Shown here: positions 10,201 through 22,700 of the stretch, piece after piece | Numbering within the stretch: the first letter of the stretch is position 1 | How the letters are laid out: every line of letters begins with the position of its first letter | Assembly: GCA_026018925.1 (NCBI GenBank) | Contig: JAKSZU010000009.1 | Coordinates: forward strand, 84,828,139-84,892,138 | Reading direction: 5' to 3' | DNA: 64,000 bases | From: Tupaia tana | Lineage: Eukaryota; Chordata; Mammalia; Scandentia; Tupaiidae | The notes under the pieces: model-generated | Told to the model about the DNA's origin: nothing | Database searches by the model: none | What the model saw: the letters and a program-made list of their open reading frames with translations, nothing else | Position numbers and translations under genes: made by a program

Positions 10201-12200
10201 CCCTTACACCTGGGAACATGGCGCATCCCCAATCTTATTCTTCTCTGGACTTCAGCTTGGTTCCGAGGGACTTTAAGATGAACTCACACCTGCCACACCC
10301 CACCTGCAAACCAGTTTGAGCCAGCCAGCATTTCCAGACACCAGGCAGCCTGCAGCTACAAGCCCTTAAAACCAGGAACTTTGAGCATACAGAACCCTAC
10401 CCGTCTCAGGACTTCAAGTTGGTTTTTTGGGACTTTAGGATGGCCTTGCACTCCCCTCCACCCCACCTGCAAACCAGTTTGAGCCAGCCAACAGTTTTGG
10501 ACACCAGGCTGCCTTGGGCTGCCAGCCCTTATGCAGAGACTGTCACGCATCCCCAGCCCTACTCGTCTCTGGACTTCAGGTTGTTTACTTGGGACTTTAA
10601 TACAAACTCCCACCCTCCTCCACCCCAACTACAAACAAGTTCCAGCCATCAGGCAGTTCTGGACACCAGACTGCCTGCAACTGCAGGCCCTTACACCCGG
10701 GAACATTGCACATCCCCAACCCTACTTGTCTCTGGACTTAATGTTGGTTCCTTGGGACTTTAAGATGAACTCACACCCCTCTCCACCCCAACTACAAACA
10801 AATTCGAGCCAGTCAGCAGTTTCAGAAACCAGGCTGCCTGTTTCTGCAGGACCTTATACCTGGGACCCTCGTGCATCCCCAACTCTACTTGTCTCTGTAT
10901 TTCAGGTTCTTTCCTTGGAACTTTAAGATGAACTCACACCACCCTCCACCCCATCTACAAACCAGATCAACCTAGCCAGCCATTCAAGGCAGCCAGCAGT
11001 TCTAGATACAAGGCTGCCTGTGGCTGCAGGCCCTTACACAAGGGACAATCCCACATCCCAACCCTACTCATCTCTGGAATTCAGGATGGTTCCTTAGGAC
11101 TTTAGGGTGAACTTACAACCCCCTCCACCTCACTAGCAAACAAGTTCGAGCCAGCCAGCAGTTCCGGATACCAGGCTGCCTGCTCATGTAGTTTCTTACA
11201 TCCGGGATAGTTGAGCATCCACAACCCTCCTCTGTGGATTTCAGGTTTGTTCCTTGGCACTTTAAGACAAACTCGTACCCCCTTTAACCCCACCTGCAAA
11301 AAATTTCAAGGTAGCCAGCAGTTCTAGCCACCAGGCAGCCTGTGGGTGCAAGTCCTTACACCCGGGACCATAGCACAACCCCAACCCTACTTATCTCTGG
11401 ATTTAAGGTTTATTTTTTGGGACTTTAGATAAACTCACACCCTTCTACACCCCAACTACAAACAATTTCGAGCCAGCCAGGAGTTCTGGACACCATGATG
11501 CCTGCAGCTTCTGGCCCTTACTCCCAGTACCGTTGTGCATCCCCAACCATACTTGTCTCTGGACTTCAAGTTGGTTCCTTGGGGCTTTAGGATGAACTCG
11601 CTTCCATTTCACCCCAACACCAAACTAGATTGAGCCAGCCAGCAGTTCCTGACACCAGGCTGCTTAAGGCTGCAGGACCTTATGCCCGGGACCATTGCGC
11701 ATCCCAAACCCTACTCATCCTTGGACTTCAGATTGGTTCCTTCAAACTTTAAGATGAATATGCACCCACCTCCACCACACCTGCAAACCAGTTTGAGCCA
11801 CCAAGCAGTTGCAGACACCAGGCTGCCTGTAGCTGCAAGCCCTTACACCTGGGCCTACACTCATCTCCAAGCTTACTCATCTCAGGATTTCAGGTTTGTT
11901 CCTTGGGACTTTAAGACAAACTCGCAAGTTCCTCCACCCCACCTGCAAACCAGTTCATGCCAGACAGCATTTCCAGACACCAGGCTGCCTGCGGCTGCAG
12001 ACCCTTACACCGGGAACCTTCAAGCATCCCGATTCCTACTCGTCTCTGGAATTCAGGTTGTTTCCTTGGAACTTTAAGATGAACTCACATCCCCTCAACC
12101 CCACCAGAATAGCAGTTCAAGCCAGGCAGCAGTTCCAGACACCAGGTTGCCTGAAGCTTCAGACTCTTACACCAGGGACCATTGCTAATCCTCTGCCTTT
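7257..12200 (+). repeat. L1-B promoter monomer array, about 30 units of about 164 bp (type 1)
   Basis: Tandem units anchored on GGACTTTAAGATGAACTCG recur near 7363, 7530, 7682, 7841, 8005, 8168, 8327 and so on to 12069. I count 30, about 163 bp apart. Each unit also has CCACCCCACCTGCAAACCAG, CAGCCAGCAGTTCC, AGGCTGCCTGCGGCTGCAGG and CATCCCCAACCCTACTC. The array sits exactly at the 5' end of L1-B: left TSD, array, unique 5' UTR, ORF1. The same unit forms the 5' ends of L1-C and L1-D in their own sense orientation, which identifies it as an L1 promoter monomer rather than a satellite. Units differ by several percent to about 20 percent. Chance open frames within it are not genes. Confidence 0.9.
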
Positions 12201-12215
12201 TCCCCAGTTGCTTTT
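12186..12215 (+). other. L1-B non-monomeric 5' UTR, left piece, with L1-C target duplication
   Basis: Short stretch between the last monomer and the L1-C tail. TCCCCAGTTGCTTTT at 12201-12215 is the left copy of the L1-C target duplication. The 5' UTR continues at 16057. Confidence 0.85.
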
Positions 12216-12632
12216 TTTAAATTTTTTATTATCATCATATTCTTCTTTATATTACATTGAATTACATATAACTTTACAGTGTATTGCATTGCTTTTTCAA
12301 AAGGGAATGCCATGCATGTCAGTCAGTACAGAGACATTAATCTCCCCACTTCAACATTCAATATCTTTTCTGTTTTCCCCAATCATTATTATTATTATTC
12401 TAATTATTTTTTAAAACAGTTAATTGCTATTTCTCATTTTGCTTGTACAAATACTATGCCCATCATGAAATACCTCTCAGACAAATCCAGTTGAGAATAC
12501 TATACATGTCAACATCAACAGTTAATAAGCCATATCTCTTTCTCACTAATGTCCTGCCTCTCTATTGTTCACTTGTTATCTTTCTCTATCCTCTTCTCTT
12601 CACTTCCCCCATTCCACACTGTCCTATTCTCA

Positions 12633-15600
12633 TTAAGTACCTTCACTGCTTTTATGTCCTCCAATTTTTTGCTCTCTATCATAGAGTGCTGATAGTCGGT
12701 ATATATTGAGTGGATACATACAATATCTTTCTTTCATAGCCTGGCTTACTTCACTCAGCAATATATCCTCCGTATCTGACCACGTTCTATCAAATTCCAG
12801 GGTCTTGTCATTTTTTATGGCTGAGTAGTATTCCATAGAGTATATATACCACACTTTTCCAATCCATTCATCAGTTAGTGGACCTTTAGGTTGGTTCCAT
12901 GTCTTGGCAATTGTGAATAATGCTGCAATAAACATTGATGTGCAAGCACTTTTCTGACTGAGCGTTCTCCTGTCTTTTGGGTAAATACCCAGAAGTGGGA
13001 TTGCTGGATCAAATGGTAGTTCTATTTGTAGATCTTTGAGGAACCTCCATATTGTTCTCCACAGTGGTTGAACGAGTTTACATTCCCACCAACACTGTAG
13101 GAGGGTTCCCTTTTCATCACATCCCCGCCAACACCTATCACTTTTTATATTCTTAATCTTTGCCATTCTGACAGGGGTTAGGTGGTATCTCATTGTAGTT
13201 TTTATCTGCATCTCCCTTATGATGAGGGATGTTGAGCATTTCCTCATATGCTTTTTGGCTGTTCGTATGTCTTCCTTAGAGAGACTTTTGTTCAGCTCAT
13301 TTGCCCATCTTTTAATTGGGTTCATCATTTTTTTTCGCATAAGGCACTTGAGTTCCCTATGTATTCTGGTTATCAGTCCCATGTCTGAGGCATATTTAAC
13401 AAAAATATTTTCCCATTCTGAGGGTTGTCGGTTCACACTTGTTACTGTGTCCTTTGCTGTGCAGAAACTTCTTAGTCTAATATAGTCCCACTTATCTATT
13501 TTAGGGATTATTGCCTGTGCTTTGGGGGTCTTATTTAAAAAGTCTTTGCCTACTCCAATGTCTCCCAGAGTTTCCCCAGCATTTTCCACCAGTAGTTTTA
13601 TTGTTTGATGTCTTAGGTTCAGATATTTGATCCATTTTGAGTTGACTGTTGTTAATGGTGAAAGATGGGGGTTCAGGTTCATCTTTCTGCAGGTGGATAC
13701 CAAGTTTTTCCAGCACCATTTACTAAAGAGGTTTTCCTTTTCCCAATGGATTGACTGATATCCCTTGTCAAAGATCAGTTGGCTGTAAGCTTTGGGGGTT
13801 ATTTCTGGGGTCTCTATTCTCTTCCATTGGTCCACATGTCTGTTTTTATGCCAATACCATGCTGTTTTGATGACCACAGCTTTATAGTATATCTTGGGAT
13901 CAGGGAGTGATATGCCTCCTACTCCATTCTTCTTGCGCAGGATTGCTTTTGCAATACGAGGTCTTTTATGGTTCAAGACAAATTCTGTGATTGCCTTTTC
14001 TAGATCTCTGAAGAATATCTCTGGTATTTTGATTGGAATTGCATTAAATATGTAGATTAATTTGGGTAGAATTGTCATTTTGATTATGTTAATTCTTCCA
14101 ATCCAGGAGCAAGGGATGTCCTTCCACATTTTTATGTCACTTTCAATGTCTCTTTTAAGATTTTCGTAGTTTTCTTTATAAAGGTCTTTGACTTTCTTAG
14201 TTAGGTTTATCCCTAGGTATCTTATACACCTTGTGGCTATGGTGAAAGGGATTCCTTTCTTCAGCTCTGCTTTGTTCAACTTGTTGTTCATAAATAGAAA
14301 TGCTATAGATTTTTGGATATTGATTTTTTATCCTGCCACCTTACTGTATTCACTTATTACTTCAAGCAGTTTTTTCATGGATACCTTTGGGTCTTCTAAG
14401 TATACCATCATGTCATCTGCAAATAAAGATATTTTCAATTCTTCTTTGCCTATTCAAATGCCTTTAATATTGTTCTCTTCTCTGATTGCAATAGCTAAGA
14501 CTTCCAGTACTATATTAAAGAGCAGTGGAGAAAGTGGGCAGCCTTGCCTAGTACCTGTTTTCAGAGGAAAAGCTTTCAGCTTTTCCCCATTCAGTATAAT
14601 GTTAGCTGTAGGTTTTTCATAGATTGCTTTTATTGTGTTCAGAAATGACCCTTCTATACCAATCTTACTGAGAGTCTTAATCATAAAAGGATGTTGTATT
14701 TTATCAAATGCTTTCTCCGCATCAATTGAGATGATCATATGGTTTTTTTCTTTCTTTCTGTTAATGTGGTGTATTACATTTATGGTCTTGCGTATATTAA
14801 ACCACCCTTGCATCCCTGGTATAAAGCCTACCTGATCGTGATCAATGATCTTTGTTATATGTTGTTGGATATGATTTGCGAGTATCTTGTTGAGAATTTT
14901 CATGTCTATATTCATCAATGATATTGGTCTATAGTTTTCCTTTTTTGTCATGTCCTTATCTGTTTTGTGGATGAGGATGATGGAGGCTTCATCAAATGAA
15001 TTTGGAAGGTTTCCTTCCTTTTGAATCTTTAGAAATAATTTTAGTAGGATAGGGGTTAACTCTTCCTTAAAAGTTTTGTAGAATTCACAAGTGAAGCCAT
15101 CTGGGCCTGGGCTTTTCTTTGTTGGGAGGTTATTTATTACTGATTCAATCTCCTGGCTTGTTATGGGTCTATTCAGGTTCTCTATGTCTTCCTGATCCAA
15201 TCTTGTTAGATTATATGCATCCAGGAATTTGTCCATCTCCTCCAGGTTATCTTGTTTGTTGGCGTATAGTTGCTCATAGTATCCTCTAATGATATTTTGT
15301 ATTTCTGCTATGTTTGTGGTAATATTGCCTGTTTCATCACATATTTGATTAATCTGGTTTCTTTCTTTCTTTCTTCTTCTTGATCAGTCTAGCCAATGGT
15401 GTGTCAATCTTGTTAATCTTTTCAAAGAACCAGCTTTTGCTTTCATTTATTTTCTGTATGGTTCGTTTATTTTCTATTTCATTTATTTCTGCTCGAACCT
15501 TTATTATTTCTTTTTGCCTGGCATTTTGGGGGTTTGTTTGTTGTTGTTTTTCCAATTCTCTGAGGCATGATGATAAGTTATCTACTTGCCATCTTTCTAT

Positions 15601-15773
15601 CCGTTTCTTATGCGCACTAATTGCTATGAATTTCCCTCTTATGACTGCTTCGGCTGTGTCCCATAGATTCTGGACACTTGTGTACTCATTATCATTAGTT
15701 TCCATAATTTTTTTTTTATTTCAGCCTTAATTTCTTCAGTAGTGAAGAAGTCATTCAGAAGTAGGTTGTTCAG
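12633..15773 (-). pseudogene. L1-C ORF2, lacking endonuclease domain
   Basis: Starts at the [22 protein letters not shown] position (about residue 262 of L1-D ORF2) and runs to the normal C-terminus at 12633. Reverse transcriptase motifs are present: [23 protein letters not shown], then KISLFADD and the thumb. Frameshifts lie near 15710 (T run of 10 versus 8 in L1-D) and 15355-15380. A TGA lies in IKGI-RIG (about 14452), where L1-D has CGA, and a TAA at the VAGYKIN tyrosine (about 14325). The zinc-knuckle region reads CX3CX7QX4C, glutamine replacing histidine (codon at 13095-13097). Non-functional. Confidence 0.9.
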
Positions 15774-16056
15774 TTTCCGGTGGGGTGGGGTGGGATTCGC
15801 CTTAAAGTCCCAGACAACCAACCTGGGATCCAAGGAGGAGAAACGGTGGGGATGTGTGCAGATTCAGAAGGGTCGGGCCTGCAGCCTCAGTCCGCCTGGT
15901 GCCCAGAACTGCTGGCCGGCTCCATCCGGATTGCGGGTGGCGTGGGGTGGGAGTTTGCCTTAAAGTCCCAGACAACCAACCTGGGGTCCAAGGAGGAGAA
16001 ACGGTGGGGATGCATGGAGATTCAGAAGGGTCGGGCCTGAAGCCTCAGTCTGCCTC
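15774..16056 (-). repeat. L1-C type-1 promoter monomers (about 1.8 units)
   Basis: Two units 160 bp apart (CCTTAAAGTCCCAGACAACC at 15799 and 15959 on the plus strand). On the minus strand they read as in the L1-B array (GGACTTTAAGGCGAA-TCCCACC). They are much more alike and more CpG-rich than the L1-B units. Confidence 0.9.
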
Positions 16057-16348
16057 TCCCCAGTTGCTTTTGGACTCTCTGAATTTTAGTATTTAGCATC
16101 ATGCATCATGTGATTTTTTTTTTTTTTTTTTTACTCTTGTGGTGTTGCTTATTAGGTCATTTGGAGGCTCACCACTCCTTAGAAACAGGGAGGACTTTGT
16201 GTCTCCCAGGACCAGTGACAACAGTACCTAGTACTGGGAGCAACAGGTAGGCCAACCATATGAGAAGTCATCAGTTTTCTAATCCTGTACACCTTTTAAC
16301 ACTCTAATATACCTTAAATAATTTAGGAAGCAACATATAGATCACCTG
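16057..16348 (+). other. L1-B non-monomeric 5' UTR, right piece
   Basis: After the right L1-C duplication, this resumes the L1-B 5' UTR up to ORF1. The block GTGTTGCTTATTAGGTCATTTGGAGGCTCACC matches the reverse complement of the L1-D 5' UTR at 24800-24890. It includes a run of about 20 T. Confidence 0.85.
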
Positions 16349-17312
16349 ATGACTAGAAACAATCACAGAGGCTCAAGATGTATGAGCAATCAGCAAAAGG
16401 CCTCTCCCCCAAGAGAAATCATCAAGCCTACACCACCCACAGTCAATACAATAGAAGTCGTGGGCATGACTGATAAGGAATTCAGAATATTCATAGTGAC
16501 TGAACTAACTGAGATGGAAGAGAAAAGAGACAAGGAGATCCAGGAGATGAGGAAGTCTTTTCATGATTCAAAAGAAGAAATAGATACCTTAAATAAGAAC
16601 CAGTTGGAACATCTCGAGTTGAAGAATTTGATACAGGAAATCAAAACTTCCCTTGAAAGTATTAAAAGTAGGTTAGATCAGGAAGAAGATCGAGTCTCGA
16701 ATGTAGAAGACAAAACTTCTGACCTAGAAAAAAGTATCTAGAAGATTGAGAAAACAACCATAAAAACTGAGAATAATATATGAGGAATACTGGATACCAT
16801 CAAGTGCCCCAACATCCGGATAATTGGTATCCCAGAAGAGGAAGAAAATAATAAAGGCATAGATAATTTATTCCATGACATCCTGGAAGAAAACTTTCCA
16901 AACCTAGAAAGGCATTCAAATATCCAGACCCAAGAAATACATAGGACCTCGAGTAGAATCAACCCAAGAAGATTCTCTCCAAGGCACATCATAGCTGGAC
17001 TGGCAGAAACAACAGACAAAGACAAGATACTAAAGTTGAGGGGAAACATCAAGTTACTTACAAAGGTCACCCCATCAGGCTAACATCGGATCTCTCAGTG
17101 GAAACAATGCAGGCAAGGAAAGAATGGGGAAATATAGTCAAAATGTTGAATGAAAAACAATTTCAACCAAGAATACTATACCTGGCAAGATTACTTTTAA
17201 TATGGGAAAAAAGATAAAAACACTTTTGGATAAACACAATTTGAAGGAATTAACCAACTCCAGATCAGCTCTTCAAGAGATTCTGAAGGGGGTGCTACAC
17301 CAGGAAAACTAA
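16349..17312 (+). pseudogene. L1-B ORF1
   Basis: Starts MTRNNHRGSRCMSN and has the VVGMTDKEFRIFIVTELTEMEEKRDKEIQEMRKSF coiled-coil entry region in pieces matching L1-D ORF1. It stops at 16739 (TAG), with another stop near 16783 and later frame loss. The RRM (CPNIRIIGIPEEEENN-like) and C-terminal (NLKELTNSRSALQE-like) blocks are readable to the TAA at 17310. About 320 codons if undamaged, the usual length for this family. No ORF1 protein is possible. Confidence 0.9.
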
Positions 17313-17762
17313 AAATTCAGACAGACAGTTATACAAGAACAAAAAGCACTCAAGAAAATGGCTCACTTTATGATAGGAACAGGTACAGAAATATCGACAA
17401 TTACATTGAATGTCAATGGATTAAATTCTCCAATAAAGAGACACAGGTGGGTCGAATGAATAAAAACACAGAAACCCTCTATCTGTTGTCTACAAGAAAC
17501 TCACCTTATGAATAAAGAAATACATAGACTAAAAGTAAAGGGCTGGAAAAAGATATTCAATGCAAATGGAAATCAAAAAAGGGCTGGAGTAGCGATATTA
17601 ATCTCAGACAAAATAGATTTCAAGACAAACACTGTAAGAAGAGACAAAGAAAGGCATTATATAATAGTAAATGGGATAATCCAGCAAGAAGACATAATGC
17701 TTATAAATATCTATACACCCAACTCAGGTGCACCTAAATACGTGAAGGAAAGACCGCTGAAG

Positions 17763-18974
17763 TGGTGGAGGCCATGCAGCCAACACAGGCAGAATATGGG
17801 GAGCTGCCTCTCATGTCTCAGCAAGGCTTGGCTGAGAAGAGCTGCAGGCAAGGCCGCAGCCATGAGCTCAAGGTTTCAACTGTGTTTGTTGTACTGGTTT
17901 GTGCTTTCAATCTCTCTGCCATGGACTTTACTGTCATTACGGTACCCCAGTACCCCGTAAGGGTAAAATAACACCCCCAGCCTTACTGTAACTTTTACAA
18001 TAATCCTGAAGGAATGTAGATCCCTATGGTGGCAGCAAACGGGAATTATTTCTGTGAGACTCACCCCACCTGCCTGGAAAATGTTAATAAAGAATGCTGC
18101 ATTCACTTCTCCTACTGGGGATTACATAGATAGCATTAGAAAGGTTTGGATTAATGGAAAGCTACTAAATTGGTGAAACGACCTCAGTAGCTGGGAGAGG
18201 CTCAGGGGCTCACCTGCGAAGTTCTGATACCCCAAACAAAGACCATGAGTCACCTTTGATCTCAGGACAAGGAAAGATTGCTGCTCCCTGAGCCACAGCC
18301 ATTGTATAGAGCAGCACATAGAGGGTCACAAGTACACAATAACCTTTAAGTCAGTCATTAAGCTGCTTACCCAAGAGATAATATAGATATTCCACTTCAG
18401 TATATATTAACCATGTCTTTACTTAATCAGATAAGATTTCTATCTAGGCCTTTGTAACCAGCAATCCACTGCCACCCTAGCCTGAGGCTGAAGTTCTCAA
18501 GCTGGCCTGGGGCTGAAGTTCTCATGCTGGTCTGGGTCTGAAGTTCTCAAGCTGGCCTGGGACTGAGGTTATCAAGCTTCCTGAAAGCCCCCTCACCCAA
18601 AAGACCTTTCCCGCTAATCAAGATCTAAGAAGAGAATGCACCAGACAAATGCACTTCCTTGCCTTGAAGATTATGACTGTTTATAGCTAAAGAAAACAGA
18701 CATCATGTTTTATGATTATTGTTCTTATGCTTTGAATACTTTACTTTTTAGAGTAAAATCTTTTACTTCCCCTCACCCTTCCTACTACTGTAAAACTCCC
18801 TCAATAATAAATATGTATGTCTCCTAGACATTGAGGTTGCAGTCTTGAGCTTGCTCTGACTGTAGTCAGCTGAGAACATGCTGAATAGCAGAGAGGTCTC
18901 TGCCTGAATTCCTGCTCACCTGCATCACTTTTCTATGAGCTTCAACCCACCCCGGCTGCAGCAGGTCTCCAGCA
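17763..18974 (+). mobile_element. 1.2-kb LTR element (probable solo LTR) nested in L1-B ORF2
   Basis: The ends are TGGTGG...CCAGCA (TG...CA), flanked by the 6-bp duplication CTGAAG at 17757-17762 and 18975-18980. L1 ORF2 resumes exactly after it. Inside are three to four diverged units of about 32 bp (CTGAAGTTCTCAAGCTGGCC type) at 18485-18585, and polyadenylation signal AATAAA within CAATAATAAATATG near 18804, followed by a U5-like stretch. A 6-bp duplication is typical of betaretrovirus-like (class II) elements. No primer-binding site or second LTR was found, so solo LTR is favoured. Short open stretches (17508-17971) are not assigned. Confidence 0.7.
18485..18585 (+). repeat. About 32-bp direct repeats in the LTR element
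   Basis: CTGAAGTTCTCAAGCTGGCC and close variants recur three times, with a fourth weaker unit. Direct repeats in this position are typical of retroviral U3 enhancers. The functional role is inference. Confidence 0.8.
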
Positions 18975-19338
18975 CTGAAGCTAAAATGAGAGATACGGAA
19001 AAATACTGTAATTGCTGGAGATCTCAACAGCTCATTATCTCCTTTAAACAGATCTTCTAGGCAGAAAATAAATAGAGAGATGCAGGATCTAAATGTTACT
19101 ATAAATCGAATGGGCTTGACAGATATCTATAGAACTTTCCACCCTATGTCCAAAACATATACATTTTTGTAACCCCGGCACAGAACCTTTTCAAAGATTG
19201 ATCATGTGTTAGGACACAAATCAAGCCTTTACAGATTCAAGGGCATAAACTATATCCAGCATCTTCTCTGACCACGATGGAATTAAACTCAAGATTAATT
19301 TCAAGAAACACCACCAAAAATACACAAACACTTGGAAA

Positions 19339-19355
19339 AAGAACAACCTACTTCT
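19339..19355 (+). repeat. Left target-site duplication of L1-D
   Basis: AAGAACAACCTACTTCT, perfectly repeated at 25355-25371. The L1-B reading frame is continuous across the pair. Confidence 0.97.
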
Positions 19356-19780
19356 TTTTTTTTTAATTTTTTATTATCATCATGTTCTTCTATTATATTA
19401 CATTGAATTACATATAACTTTACAGTGTATTACATTGCTTTTTCAAAAGGGAATGCCATGCATGTCAGTCAGTACAGAGACATTAATCTCCCCACTTTAA
19501 CATTCAATATCTTTTCTATGTTTTCCCCAATCATTATTATTATTATTCTAATTATTTTTTAAAACAGTCAATTGCTATTTTTCATTTTGCTTGTACAAGT
19601 ACTTTGCCCATCATGAAATACCTCTCAGACAAATCCAGTTGAGAATACTATACATGTCAACATCAACAGTTAATAAGCCATATCTCTTTCTCACTAATGT
19701 CCTGCCTCTCTATTGTTCACTTGTTATCTTTCTCTATTCTCTTCTCTTCACTTCCCCCATTCCACACTGTCCTATTCTCG

Positions 19781-22700
19781 TTAAGTACCTTCACTGCTTT
19801 TATGTCCTCCAATTTTTTGCTCTCTATTATAGAGTGCTGATAGTCGGTATATATTGAGTGGATACATACAATATCTTTCTTTCATAGCCTGGCTTACTTC
19901 ACTCAGCAATATATCCTCCGTATCTGACCACGTTCTATCAAATTCCAGGGTCTTGTCATTTTTTATGGCTGAGTAGTATTCCATAGAGTATATATACCAC
20001 ACTTTTCAAATCCATTCATCAGTTTGTGGACATTTAGGTTGGTTCCATGTCTTGGCAATTGTGAATAATGCTGCAATAAACATTGATGTGCAAGCACTTT
20101 TCTGACTGAGCGTTCTCCTGTCTTTTGGGTAAATACCCAGAAGTGGGATTGCTGGATCAAATGGTAGTTCTATTTGTAGATCTTTGAGGAACCTCCATAT
20201 TGTTCTCCACAGTGGTTGAACGAGTTTACATTCCCACCAACACTGTAGGAGGGTTCCCTTTTCACCACATCCCCGCCAACACTTATCACTTTTTATATTC
20301 TTAATCTTTGCCATTCTGACAGGGGTTAGGTGGTGTCTCATTGTAGTTTTTATCTGCATCTCCCTTATGATGAGGGATGTTGAGCATTTTCTCATATGCT
20401 TTTTGGCTGTTCATATGTCTTCCTTAGAGAGACTTTTATTCAGCTCATTTTCCATCTTTTAATTGGGTTCATCATTTTTTTTCGCATAAGGCACTTGAGT
20501 TCCCTATGTATTCTGGTTATCAGTCCCTTGTCTGAGGCATATTTAACAAAAATATTTTCCCATTCTGAGGGTTGTCGGTTCACACTTGTTACTGTGTCCT
20601 TTGCTGTGCAGAAACTTCTTAGTCTAATATAGTCCCACTTATCTATTTTAGGGATTATTGCCTGTGCTTTTGGAGTCTTATTTAAGAAGTCTTTGCCTAC
20701 TCCAATGTCCCCCAGAGTTTCCCCAGCATTTTCCACCAGTAGTTTTATTGTTTGAGGTCTTAGGTTCAGATCTCTGATCCATTTTGAGTTGACTGTTGTT
20801 AATGGTGAAAGATGGGGATTCAGTTTCATCTTTCTGCAGGTGGATACCCAGTTTTTCCAGCACCATTTACTAAAGATGTTTTCCTTTTCCCAATGGATTG
20901 ACTGATATCCTTTGTCAAAGATCAGTTGGCTGTAAGCTTTGGGGGTTATTTCTGGGGTCTCTATTCTCTTCCATTGGTCCACTTGTCTGTTTTTATGCCA
21001 ATACCATGCTGTTTTGATGACCACAGCTTTATAGTATATCTTGGGATCAGGGAGTGATATGCCTCCTACTCCATTCTTCTTGCGCAGGATTGCTTTTGCA
21101 ATACGAGGTCTTTTATGGTTCCAGACAAATTCTATGATTGCCTTTTCTAGATCTTTGAAGAATATCTCTGGTATTTTGATTGGAATTGCATTAAACATGT
21201 AGATTAATTTGGGTAGAATTGCCATTTTGATTATGTTAATTCTTCCAATCCAGGAGCATGGGATGTCCTTCCACATTTTTATGTCACTTTCAATGTCTCT
21301 TTTAAGATTTTCATAGTTTTCTTTATAAAGGTCTTTGACTTTCTTAGTTAGGTTTATCCCTAGGTATCTTATACACCTTGTGGCTACGGTGAAAGGGATT
21401 CCTTTCTTCAGCTCTGCTTCGTTCAACTTGTTGTTCATAAATAGAAATGCTATAGATTTTTGGATATTGATTTTGTATCCTGCAACCTTACTGTATTCAC
21501 TTATTACTTCAAGCAGTTTTTTCATGGATACCTTTGGGTCTTCTAAGTACACCATCATGTCATCTGCAAATAAAGATATTTTCAATTCTTCTTTGCCTAT
21601 TCGAATGCCTTTAATATTATTCTCTTCTCTGATTGCAATAGCTAAGACTTCCAATACTATATTAAAGAGCAGTGGAGAAAGTGGGCAGCCTTGCCTAGTA
21701 CCTGTTTTCAGAGGAAAAGCTTTCAGCTTTTCTCCATTCAGTATAATGTTAGCTGTAGATTTTTCATAGATTGCTTTTATTGTGTTCAGAAATGACCCTT
21801 CTATACCAATCTTACTGAGAGTCTTAATCATAAAAGGATGTTGTATTTTATCAAATGCTTTCTCCGCATCAATTGAGATGATCATATGGTTTTTATCTTT
21901 CTTTCTGTTAATGTGGTGTATTACATTTATGGTCTTGCGTATATTAAACCACCCTTGCATCCCTGGTATAAAGCCTACCTGATTGTGATGAATGATCTTT
22001 GTTATATGTTGTTGGATACGATTTGCGAGTATCTTGTTGAGAATTTTCGCATCTGTATTCATCAATGATATTGGTCTGTAGTTTTCCTTTTTTGTCATAT
22101 CTTTATCTGTTTTCGGGATGAGGATGATGGAGGCTTCATCAAATGAATTTGGAAGGTTTCCTTCCTTTTGAATCTTTAGAAATAATTTTAGTAGGATAGG
22201 GGTTAACTCTTCCTTAAAAGTTTTGTAGAATTCACAAGTGAAGCCATCTGGGCCTGGGCTTTTCTTTGTTGGGAGGTTATTTATTACTGATTCAATCTCC
22301 TGGCTTGTTATGGGTCTATTCAGGTTCTCTATGTCTTCCTGATCTAACCTTGGTAGATTATGTGCATCCAGGAATTTATCCATCTGCTCCAGGTTATCTT
22401 GTTTGTTGGCGTAAAGTTGCTCATAGTATCCTCTAATGATATTTTGTATTTCTGCTATGTCTGTGGTAATGTTGCATGTTTCATCACATATTTTATTAAT
22501 CTGGTTCCTTTCTTTCTTCTTCTTAATCAGTCTAGCCAATGGTGTGTCGATCTTGTTAATCTTTTCAAAGAACCAGCTTTTGCTTTCATTTATTTTCTGT
22601 ATGGTTCGTTTATTTCCTATTTCATTTATTTCTGCTCGAACCTTTATTATTTCTTTTTGCCTGGCATTTTGGAGGTTTGTTTGTTGTTGTTTTTCCAATT

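Larger units (their letters stand above)
12216..16056 (-). mobile_element. L1-C: young L1 with internal deletion, nested in L1-B 5' UTR
   Basis: Reverse-strand L1, with its A-rich 3' end at 12216 and two type-1 monomers as its 5' end at 15774-16056. It is bracketed by TCCCCAGTTGCTTTT at 12201-12215 and 16057-16071. Monomers are joined directly to the middle of ORF2 at about 15773, so the unique 5' UTR, ORF1 and the endonuclease domain are absent. Because the duplication encloses monomers and 3' end together, the deletion probably pre-dates or accompanied insertion. It is nearly identical to L1-D where both exist. Confidence 0.9.

Noticed and set aside
7631..12077. Many 60-170-codon plus-strand open frames with similar proline/leucine-rich peptides
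   Set aside because: They are translations of the 164-bp type-1 L1 monomers. The unit length is not a multiple of three and the frames shift between units. No gene.
17508..18106. Small membrane-protein-like frames at the left of the LTR element as host exons or an LTR-encoded gene
   Set aside because: The frame starts in L1 ORF2 and crosses the insertion boundary. No recognisable domain and no support for splicing.
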